Positions 1 through 5,421 of a stretch of 5,421 nt of DNA are shown here, in pieces. The first letter of the stretch is position 1. Each line of letters opens with the position of its first letter. Both the position numbers and the translations under genes were made by a program. The stretch lies in the NCBI GenBank assembly GCA_025449775.1, contig JANWIS010000203.1, positions 1 through 5,421 on the forward strand, written 5' to 3'. Under the pieces are notes generated by a model. The model ran no database searches and was not told the DNA's origin. It saw nothing but the letters and a program-made list of their open reading frames with translations. Origin of the DNA: Ignavibacteriaceae bacterium (GTDB lineage Bacteria; Bacteroidota; Ignavibacteria; Ignavibacteriales; Ignavibacteriaceae).

Positions 1-11
1 CTCTAAGTATA

Positions 12-782
12 TTATAAATTATAACCCAAACCAACAACAAACACTTTGTTCAGATATTGATGCAACCTAACATTAAGATAACCTTTGCCATCTCCAGCCA
101 TGTTAGGGAGTGAATTAATTTCTGGGATTGGACCATTAAATGACCCAATGCTACTTATGTACAAATACCCGTTATAGGGATGAGGACTTGATACGCTATC
201 AAAAAAAGCTGTGTTTTGTTTTACAAGCAGTTCACGATTTTCACCAATAGTACCAGTTGAATCAGGATTTAGATATTCATAAGAATAATAAATCAAATAA
301 TAGTCGGCGTTACCATTAAAGCTCATAACCAAAGTCTCATTAACACCTAATGTATCTTCTTTATTAAACTCAATTGAGGTAACACTATCAGGAAATATAA
401 CATCGCCATTCAGAGACCCAATTCCTGTAACCACTTCAAAATTTGCTAACGGAACCACATTTATTAATTTTTCATAAGGCATGTTAAATCGAATTAAACC
501 ATTTCCATCGTTAAAATAATTTACAGATGGTTCGTAATATGATATTGTATCCTTCTCAATTACAATACACTTTAATTCAGTCACTTTACTTGATATTATA
601 TATCCGATATACCAATAGTGTGGAAGGCTATCTTGAGCTATAACATTCCGAAAATCAACATTTATCGTTGCGTAAAACATATTGCCTTGATCATCTGTAA
701 TTATGTTTTCTTCCTCACAGCTTATGGATATTAATGCAGTAAATAAAAATATAACCCTTATCATTTTTTTTATTATGCTCAT
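12..782 (-). CDS. Predicted outer-membrane lipoprotein of unknown function
   Basis: This is a 256-residue protein not recognised as any named family. It begins with a lipoprotein signal peptide: Lys5-Lys6, a hydrophobic stretch at 8-20 and the lipobox ISISC with the lipidated Cys at 22. The serine at -3 is acceptable but not the commonest choice. Glu23-Glu25 follow the cysteine; there is no Asp at +2, so outer-membrane delivery is expected, and acidic residues here recall the surface-export signals of Bacteroidota lipoproteins. The mature part has alternating polar and hydrophobic strands typical of beta-sandwich domains. The motif IGSLNG at 121-126 recurs as IGSFNG at 212-217, 91 residues later, suggesting two tandem domains. 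The start at 782 gives a proper signal peptide; Met7 is a shorter alternative. It lies 36 nt after the nucleotidyltransferase gene on the same strand, so it may be cotranscribed, but its link to glycan synthesis rests on position only. Confidence 0.8.
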   Translation of the reverse strand: MSIIKKMIRVIFLFTALISISCEEENIITDDQGNMFYATINVDFRNVIAQDSLPHYWYIGYIISSKVTELKCIVIEKDTISYYEPSVNYFNDGNGLIRFNMPYEKLINVVPLANFEVVTGIGSLNGDVIFPDSVTSIEFNKEDTLGVNETLVMSFNGNADYYLIYYSYEYLNPDSTGTIGENRELLVKQNTAFFDSVSSPHPYNGYLYISSIGSFNGPIPEINSLPNMAGDGKGYLNVRLHQYLNKVFVVGLGYNL

Positions 783-794
783 AATGGTACCATT
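783..794. promoter_or_regulatory. 12-bp perfect palindrome directly before the lipoprotein start
   Basis: AATGGTACCATT is its own reverse complement and ends on the base next to the lipoprotein ATG, where a ribosome binding site would normally sit. There is no Shine-Dalgarno match. It could be a protein-binding half of a control site or a weak RNA dimer or hairpin element; chance is also possible. The palindrome is seen, its function is not shown. Confidence 0.3.
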
Positions 795-802
795 TTTATT
801 AT

Positions 803-816
803 CAAGATTAATCTTG
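803..816. promoter_or_regulatory. 14-bp perfect palindrome just after the nucleotidyltransferase stop
   Basis: CAAGATTAATCTTG is a perfect inverted repeat beginning two bases after the TAA stop of the nucleotidyltransferase gene. As RNA it could form only a 5-bp stem with a 4-base loop, and no U-run follows on the minus strand, so it is not a good intrinsic terminator. An operator-like DNA site in the 36-nt gap ahead of the lipoprotein gene is the more natural reading, but this is inference. Confidence 0.35.
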
Positions 817-818
817 CA

Positions 819-2327
819 TTACACAATATTTATTATTGATTTCTCCCCTTCACTCACCGGCACAAAATACCTTACTGGCTGTATCTTTCCTTTTTTGTCT
901 TTTACAGCACGCACTTTCTTTTTAACAAGAATGCTGTGCTCTATTAAAAGATTGTCCGCTATTTTCGAACCGAAGATATAAGAAGTTCCTTTTATCAACA
1001 CATTCTTTCCAATCATTAACGGGAACACGTCACTACCTGTTAAATTAACGCTGGATTCAATTCTTGAACCGTCACCGATTACAATGTTTCCTTTGATAAT
1101 ATCACCCCAAAGTATTTGTACACTATTTCCAATCTTCATTGTTTGTCCCGGATAACAGGAGAGGTGAACATTCTGGCTTACAGAAATATTTTTTCCAAAT
1201 ACAACTTTGCCGTCAACAAAAACATTTTTACCAAGTTCCAGATTAAGATTTAGCTGAACGTCTTTTCCTATAAAAACACCTTTACCAATGTTGATATCGA
1301 GTGCCGGATGTTTTAAATCCAATTTTAGAATTTGTTCGACGACATTTTCGTGGATAAAGAAATCGTCCGGGTCTTCAATTTCAATTATGTCTTTTAATTT
1401 TTCATAAACATTTTTCCGTGCAATGGCTTCCATCTCTTTCAAAACAGACTTATTGTTGAAGCCCATTACCACATAATCTTTTTCCGGACTAACTGCAGAT
1501 ACAGAATAATTTTTTTCATTAAATAATGATATGAGATCGGTGAGATAAATTTCCTTCTGAACATTATCACTTTTAAGCTGTCCTATCAATTCTTTCAGCT
1601 TACTGTAACGGAATGCAAAAACACCAGAGTTGTATTCATTATTGTTGATAAGTTCTGCTTTTGTGAAAGAGTAATTTTTTCCTTTGTAGTTTGCCAGATA
1701 CTTTTTATCAACTGGAAGTGCGAGAATATCTTTGTGTTCAAGTATTTCAATAACTTTTCCAGAATCACTATGCACACGTTTGCCTTTTGAATCTTTTATT
1801 TTAACTCTGAGCATTCTTCCATAACTGTTTTCCTTCGGATCTCCTTTAAAAATTCCTGTAAGCACAATCATATCAGCTTTTGATTCAACAAAACTTTTTC
1901 TCAAACTCACAATTGTATCTGAATCAATTAAACCCATATCACCGGGAAGAATGTAAACAATTCCATCTTTAGGAAATTTTTGTAATTTCTTCAAAGCAAC
2001 CTGGACAGCGTGACCTGTTCCATTCTGCTGTTCCTGGTAAGCATAAGATAAGTTTGCTCGTTTGCCGAGCACATTTAAAACGTCAAGAGCTTTTATACCG
2101 ACAACAACAATTGTATTTACACCTTTCACTGCATTAGTGCAGGAATTAAAAACTCTTTCAACTGTCGGTACACCCCAAATCGTATGCAGCATTTTAGATC
2201 GCTGCGATTTTATTCTTTTACCATGCCCTGCAGCAAGAATCACTGCAAGCTCATTACATTTAGAATTAAAGCGTGATGATAATTTTTTTATACTTCTCGT
2301 AATTTCTTTTTTATTGTTGTTCCGCAT
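819..2327 (-). CDS. GlmU-like sugar-1-phosphate nucleotidyltransferase with degenerate left-handed beta-helix tail
   Basis: This is a cytoplasmic enzyme of 502 residues (E. coli GlmU has 456). Residues 27-310 are a nucleotidyltransferase domain with LAAGHGKRIKSQRSKMLH at 31-48, including the GlmU-type lysine (K45). Other GlmU positions are Q98, GTGHA at 103-107, metal-binding D130 in LPGDMGL, YGR at 169-171, EHKD at 197-200, N233 in YNSG, YLTDLI at 261-266 and metal-binding N291 in GFNN. The UTP:GlcNAc-1-phosphate uridylyltransferase reaction is therefore plausible. Relative to GlmU there are extra residues around 175-188 and 203-225. Residues 345-465 are hexapeptide-like repeats (IGKGVF, IGKDVQ, LGKNVF) of a left-handed beta-helix, but the KANHLSY and NYDG regions of the acetyltransferase site are not recognisable. 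The start at 2327 is the only ATG ahead of the domain, and an in-frame TAA lies 21 nt upstream. It adds about 25 basic residues before the domain. The sugar substrate is uncertain. Confidence 0.85.
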   Translation of the reverse strand: MRNNNKKEITRSIKKLSSRFNSKCNELAVILAAGHGKRIKSQRSKMLHTIWGVPTVERVFNSCTNAVKGVNTIVVVGIKALDVLNVLGKRANLSYAYQEQQNGTGHAVQVALKKLQKFPKDGIVYILPGDMGLIDSDTIVSLRKSFVESKADMIVLTGIFKGDPKENSYGRMLRVKIKDSKGKRVHSDSGKVIEILEHKDILALPVDKKYLANYKGKNYSFTKAELINNNEYNSGVFAFRYSKLKELIGQLKSDNVQKEIYLTDLISLFNEKNYSVSAVSPEKDYVVMGFNNKSVLKEMEAIARKNVYEKLKDIIEIEDPDDFFIHENVVEQILKLDLKHPALDINIGKGVFIGKDVQLNLNLELGKNVFVDGKVVFGKNISVSQNVHLSCYPGQTMKIGNSVQILWGDIIKGNIVIGDGSRIESSVNLTGSDVFPLMIGKNVLIKGTSYIFGSKIADNLLIEHSILVKKKVRAVKDKKGKIQPVRYFVPVSEGEKSIINIV

Positions 2328-2383
2328 CGGATATATTTTTATATATTAAAAAATAATTATACATCTAAAATACATAAGCTTAA
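2328..2383 (-). promoter_or_regulatory. AT-rich spacer with a candidate promoter for the nucleotidyltransferase gene
   Basis: This 56-nt spacer between the ligase stop and the next start is almost all A and T. On the minus strand it contains a perfect TATAAT at 2361-2356, preceded directly by TG. A start point about 7 nt downstream would give a leader of roughly 20 nt. The -35 side is poor (TTAAGC at 16-nt spacing), and no Shine-Dalgarno sequence precedes the ATG. In such AT-rich DNA a TATAAT can occur by chance, so the downstream genes may simply continue the same transcript. No convincing terminator hairpin follows the ligase stop. Confidence 0.3.
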
Positions 2384-4459
2384 TCATTTGGTCTCTGTTT
2401 CATTTTTCTGACTGTCATTTTTAAAATGAATGTAAAGTGCAAAATTTAAACCTATTGTAAAATAAATTAATGTTGAAATTTCGTGATCCCAAAAGTTCAG
2501 TTCCGTTAGACCGGAAATCAAAATACTAACAAACGAAGCAAGTGCACCTAAAGAGTAAGAAGCAATAAACTGCTTGCCTTTTGTAGCATTATAAATCCTG
2601 ACGATTTTTATTATTATCAAAACAAAAAGATAGCTGAGAGCTAAAAAACCCACCAGCCCGAGTGTTGCAAGGAAGTGCATATAATTATTGTGAAGATGTC
2701 CATGAATTTCTTTATCCGAAGGTCTTTTGTACTTCACGTAATATTTTGCAAGATCGATATCGCCAACTCCAAACAGTGGATAGTCTTTAAATATCAGCCA
2801 GCCGGATCTCCATAAAGCAAGCCTTGTAAAGTTCTGCGTCAGGTAAGGATCGAAAAAGCTGAGAAGCCTTCCACGATTAATGTATGTGCAATACAACTTG
2901 TCTCTACAGTAGTCAAAGTTAGTTGGTGCAGGAGAAATTTTATCCTGTGCAAGTATTTCAAACTTAGAGCTATTCGAGATGTTCAACTTGTAAACAGTAC
3001 CGTCACTGCAAATTACTGCAAGCTTCCCGTCATCGTTCCTCATTCTGTGAACCTGGCTCAATTGAATTAAAGAATCTTTTAATATCAGCTTATTATTTTC
3101 AAAATTATATAAACTTAGTCCATCAGGGCTTCCTATCAGAATATTATCATCAAAAAAGTGCATCCTGTTTATTTGAGATATTTTTTTATTAAAAATAAAC
3201 CTTGCCGGAAGCATTTCTTCTCTTGAATAAATTGTAACGCCGGAATCTTCAGAAGCAAAAATAAATTTCGATGAATCTACAAATAACCAATTATACCCTT
3301 TAAACCTTCGAAACCGTGTTGATTTAATTTTTTCCTCCAGAGATTCAAACAAAGTCAGACCACTGTCAACATCTAAAGTATAAAGATTTTTTTCGATCAA
3401 AATAAAATCTTTAGTCGTTCCGGGCGGAAGAATTTCATTTACTGTTTTTATCTCAGTCCCTTCTTTTCTTAAAACAAGGAACCGAGTATCTATAAGACGT
3501 GCAAGGAAATGATCATCACTGATTTGCGAACAAGAAATAGCAAAGCCTGGTGTTTCAAATTTTTGCACCTGGTTTGAATCCTTATAAAATAAAAGTCCGT
3601 TTTCATAATCACTGATAACGTATAAACTATCTGTATTCGAAACAGACCACGGTCTTCCCTTCGTATCGAAAGAAAATAATAATTCAGTTTTAGATTTTGC
3701 GAAATCATAAACACTAACCGTGCTTATATTTTTATCAACAACAAGCAGAATAATTCCCAATAAGAATAGTGGAATCAAGACCTTCCATTTTTTTTTAATG
3801 ATCAGAAGGATAATTATGCTGAATGCTACTCCCATCCAACCAGTTCGTTTGTAAGTTGCAATTAATGTAAGAACTGAAATTGCCAATCCGGCGTACAATA
3901 AAATTTTTGTTTTTAAGCTGGACTTTTCATTTAATATAAATGCAAAGAGAAACATTATCGTAAAGCTTATTATCTCACTTGTAGTGATTGGATTGTGGAT
4001 CATTGCAGGACCAGATTGCGTAATCACGTAAAGATTATTGAAATAAAATTTTATCGATACAATCAGGTATATGACACATGTAATAAGTGAAGCACCGATG
4101 AAAAGATTAAAAAACGTTTTTCCTCTTTTAAAATTATCAACAGCAGTTATCGTTGTGTAAAATACTGGAACAAGTAATGCTCGTTTGGAAAAGTTATGAA
4201 ATGCTTCTGCTTTATAATCAGAAAAAATAAGTGACAGGATTTCCGCAATCATATATAATGCAAGCGCAAGCTCAAGTCCGGTTTTATGAAACGGATTTTT
4301 TCTTGTGAAAAAATATTTTACAAGGATAAAAAGAAGAGCTCCGAAGTAACCAATCTGGTTAACAAAGATGGAATTACTGAGACTTAAAATAAAAATTATG
4401 AAGAAGCCAAGTATCAGCCAATCAAGAATTTTGTATTGCTTAGCTTCCTGTTCGGACAT
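2384..4459 (-). CDS. O-antigen ligase/polymerase (Wzy_C/WaaL-type) with a beta-propeller inserted in its external loop
   Basis: This is a 691-residue polytopic inner-membrane protein. Hydrophobic segments lie at about 12-30, 36-51, 60-80, 93-108, 115-138, 158-176, 184-201, 207-221 and 226-241, then 597-619, 632-650 and 658-677, about twelve in all as expected for WaaL-like ligases. The YKRTGW stretch at 203-208 matches the start of the Wzy_C domain. LALWRSGW...PLFGVG at 547-566 is the usual external-loop signature. His590-Asn591, nine residues, Gly601-x-x-Gly604 fits the WaaL motif H[NSQ]x9GxxG. By family knowledge it would transfer or polymerise undecaprenyl-linked glycan on the periplasmic face. 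Known relatives run to roughly 400-450 residues; the excess lies at about 250-540, where seven beta-rich repeats are inserted in frame. The start at 4459 overlaps the exporter stop and the next Met is residue 70, so this start is secure; upstream there is only a weak AGAGAT purine stretch. Ligase and polymerase cannot be told apart from sequence alone. Confidence 0.87.
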   Translation of the reverse strand: MSEQEAKQYKILDWLILGFFIIFILSLSNSIFVNQIGYFGALLFILVKYFFTRKNPFHKTGLELALALYMIAEILSLIFSDYKAEAFHNFSKRALLVPVFYTTITAVDNFKRGKTFFNLFIGASLITCVIYLIVSIKFYFNNLYVITQSGPAMIHNPITTSEIISFTIMFLFAFILNEKSSLKTKILLYAGLAISVLTLIATYKRTGWMGVAFSIIILLIIKKKWKVLIPLFLLGIILLVVDKNISTVSVYDFAKSKTELLFSFDTKGRPWSVSNTDSLYVISDYENGLLFYKDSNQVQKFETPGFAISCSQISDDHFLARLIDTRFLVLRKEGTEIKTVNEILPPGTTKDFILIEKNLYTLDVDSGLTLFESLEEKIKSTRFRRFKGYNWLFVDSSKFIFASEDSGVTIYSREEMLPARFIFNKKISQINRMHFFDDNILIGSPDGLSLYNFENNKLILKDSLIQLSQVHRMRNDDGKLAVICSDGTVYKLNISNSSKFEILAQDKISPAPTNFDYCRDKLYCTYINRGRLLSFFDPYLTQNFTRLALWRSGWLIFKDYPLFGVGDIDLAKYYVKYKRPSDKEIHGHLHNNYMHFLATLGLVGFLALSYLFVLIIIKIVRIYNATKGKQFIASYSLGALASFVSILISGLTELNFWDHEISTLIYFTIGLNFALYIHFKNDSQKNETETK
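2849..3685 (-). repeat. Seven degenerate protein repeats of about 40 residues: probable seven-bladed beta-propeller inside the ligase
   Basis: Residues 259-537 of the ligase form seven units, each with a hydrophobic strand, a turn and a closing strand of the type DGLSLY. The equivalent hydrophobic positions are L279, F318, L359, F399, I440, L480 and L522, giving spacings of 39, 41, 40, 41, 40 and 42. Examples of the strand pair are NLYTLDVDSGLTLF (358-371), KFIFASEDSGVTIY (398-411) and NILIGSPDGLSLY (439-451). Seven units of about 40 residues is the normal size of WD40-, LVIVD- or Reg_prop-like propellers. The strand STVSVYD at 246-252 resembles the closing strands and might complete the ring. 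The topology places it on the periplasmic side. The fold is inferred from the repeat pattern and has not been modelled. Confidence 0.72.
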
Positions 4460-4461
4460 TA
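4457..4461 (-). promoter_or_regulatory. TAATG stop-start overlap (translational coupling)
   Basis: The exporter stop TAA (4461-4459) shares its last A with the ligase start ATG (4459-4457). With no good Shine-Dalgarno sequence ahead of it, the ligase is probably translated by ribosomes terminating on the exporter, keeping the two proteins in step. The overlap is seen directly; the coupling is inferred. Confidence 0.75.
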
Positions 4462-5421
4462 ATCACTATCTCTGAATTGCATTTCATAAAGTTTTTTATA
4501 CAAACCGTTTTCTTTTACCATCAGTTCGGGATGTGTGCCCGATTGAACTATTTTTCCTTTATCAATAACAAAGATACGGGTTGCATTTCTTATCGTGCTT
4601 AACCTGTGAGCAATAACAAAAGTAGTTCTGTTCTTCATCATTCTTTCAATTGCTTCCTGAACAAGTATTTCCGATTCATTATCAAGCGCCGAAGTTGCTT
4701 CATCAAAAATCATTATATCAGGATTTTTAAGAATTGCCCGTGCAATTGTAAGACGCTGCCTTTGTCCGCCTGATAATTTAACACCTCTTTCGCCGACAAT
4801 AGTATCATATCCATTTGGAGTTTGAACAATAAACTCATGTGCATTAGCCGCTTGAGCAGCTTCAACTATTTTTTCAATTGGAAAATCTTCAAGACCATAA
4901 GCAATATTTTGTTTGATTGAAGTATTGAAGAGGAAAGTTTCCTGTGTCACAATTCCCATCTTATTCCGCAATGATTCAATCGTAAAATTCCGGATATCTT
5001 TCTTGTCAATTTCAACGCTTCCGTTTGTTGGATCATAAAATCTCGGTATCAAATCAACCAAAGTTGATTTCCCTCCTCCGCTTGGACCAACTAAAGCGAT
5101 AATATCGCCTTTCCTTGCTTCAAAATTAATTCCATCGAGAACCCATTCTTCAGAATCATCGTAACGAAAACTTACATTATTAAATCCAACGGTTTCATTA
5201 AAAGCCGTCAATATTTTTGCATCAGGTGAATCTTTAATATCAGGATCGGTGTCGAGTATTTCAAAAACTCTATCGGCTGCAGCTCCTGCTTCCTGAATTC
5301 TTGTATTGACTGTACTTAATTCTTTTATTGGTCTCATCATCTGAAGGATTGCCAGTAAAAATCCCATGAAAAGACTTGCAGAAATTGTTGAACTTTGAAG
5401 AACAAGTGTTCCGCCATAATA
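4459..5421 (-). CDS. MsbA-type ABC exporter (permease-ATPase fusion), C-terminal half; 5' end outside the window
   Basis: This is a half-transporter of the ABCB/MsbA exporter type, with the membrane domain followed by the ATPase on one chain in the inner membrane. The frame stays open to the right edge, so 320 residues are visible of a family length near 580-610; the ATG at 5367 is internal. Visible residues 1-55 are the end of the membrane domain (YYGG start, then the MRPIKELS coupling region). The ATPase domain is complete: A-loop Tyr at 87, Walker A GPSGGGKST at 112-120 (bases 5062-5088), Q-loop Gln at 160, signature LSGGQ at 216-220, Walker B with Asp240 and catalytic Glu241, D-loop SALD, and H-loop His272. 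The protein ends in an EMQF-type tail, as in MsbA. It overlaps the downstream ligase gene by one base (TAATG), so the two are probably translationally coupled. The ligase neighbour favours lipid A-core or another lipid-linked glycan as substrate; a drug or peptide exporter cannot be excluded from the ATPase alone. Confidence 0.93.
   Translation of the reverse strand, partial: YYGGTLVLQSSTISASLFMGFLLAILQMMRPIKELSTVNTRIQEAGAAADRVFEILDTDPDIKDSPDAKILTAFNETVGFNNVSFRYDDSEEWVLDGINFEARKGDIIALVGPSGGGKSTLVDLIPRFYDPTNGSVEIDKKDIRNFTIESLRNKMGIVTQETFLFNTSIKQNIAYGLEDFPIEKIVEAAQAANAHEFIVQTPNGYDTIVGERGVKLSGGQRQRLTIARAILKNPDIMIFDEATSALDNESEILVQEAIERMMKNRTTFVIAHRLSTIRNATRIFVIDKGKIVQSGTHPELMVKENGLYKKLYEMQFRDSD

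Noticed and set aside
703..981. 92-codon open frame on the plus strand
   Set aside because: It straddles the lipoprotein signal peptide region and the end of the nucleotidyltransferase gene, both well-supported minus-strand genes. Its hydrophobic product is the expected antisense of AT-rich coding DNA.
1595..1777. 60-codon open frame on the minus strand
   Set aside because: It is an out-of-frame shadow within the nucleotidyltransferase gene, with no family resemblance.
819..2327. Nucleotidyltransferase gene as a decayed glmU pseudogene
   Set aside because: The frame is open for 502 codons with the nucleotidyltransferase catalytic residues kept. Only the tail differs from GlmU, which suggests specialisation rather than decay.
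2331..2346. ATATAT-TTTT-ATATAT inverted repeat
   Set aside because: It is a six-pair stem made only of A and T, too weak for a terminator and expected by chance in such DNA.
2062..2349. 95-codon open frame on the plus strand
   Set aside because: It lies almost entirely antisense to the conserved N-terminal domain of the nucleotidyltransferase, with no recognisable protein features.
2840..3712. The ligase insert as a mobile element or an assembly join
   Set aside because: It is in frame, has no terminal repeats or target duplications that I can see, and its base composition looks like the flanks. A domain insertion in evolution explains it better.
3490..3714. 74-codon open frame on the minus strand
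   Set aside because: It is an out-of-frame shadow inside the propeller-coding part of the ligase. The main frame carries a regular seven-unit repeat there, so it is the real one.

Overview
The window holds four genes, all read from the minus strand in the order (high to low coordinates) MsbA-type ABC exporter, O-antigen ligase-type membrane protein, GlmU-like nucleotidyltransferase, small lipoprotein. The DNA is clearly AT-rich, ribosome binding sites are weak or absent, and there is a lipoprotein with an acidic stretch after its cysteine. Together these fit a Gram-negative bacterium of the Bacteroidota/Chlorobi/Ignavibacteria kind. That is an inference from style only, as no taxonomic marker is present. 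No rRNA, tRNA, CRISPR array or mobile element was seen.

Layout: 5421-4459 is the C-terminal half of the exporter (its 5' part lies beyond the right edge). It contains the end of the membrane domain and a complete ATPase domain. Its stop codon overlaps the next start as TAATG. 4459-2384 is a 691-residue Wzy_C/WaaL-type protein whose external loop is interrupted by about 280 residues that read as seven repeats of about 40 residues, a probable seven-bladed beta-propeller. After a 56-nt AT-only-like spacer with a possible promoter, 2327-819 encodes a GlmU-like protein. Its uridylyltransferase site looks intact, but its left-handed beta-helix tail lacks the recognisable acetyltransferase site. A 36-nt spacer with two perfect palindromes separates it from 782-12, a predicted lipoprotein of unknown function.

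Taken together this looks like a cell-envelope glycan cluster. The exporter would flip a lipid-linked precursor (lipid A-core by analogy with MsbA), the ligase would join or polymerise glycan on the outer face of the inner membrane, and the nucleotidyltransferase would supply a nucleotide sugar. The role of the lipoprotein is open. The most unusual item is the propeller inserted in frame into the ligase.
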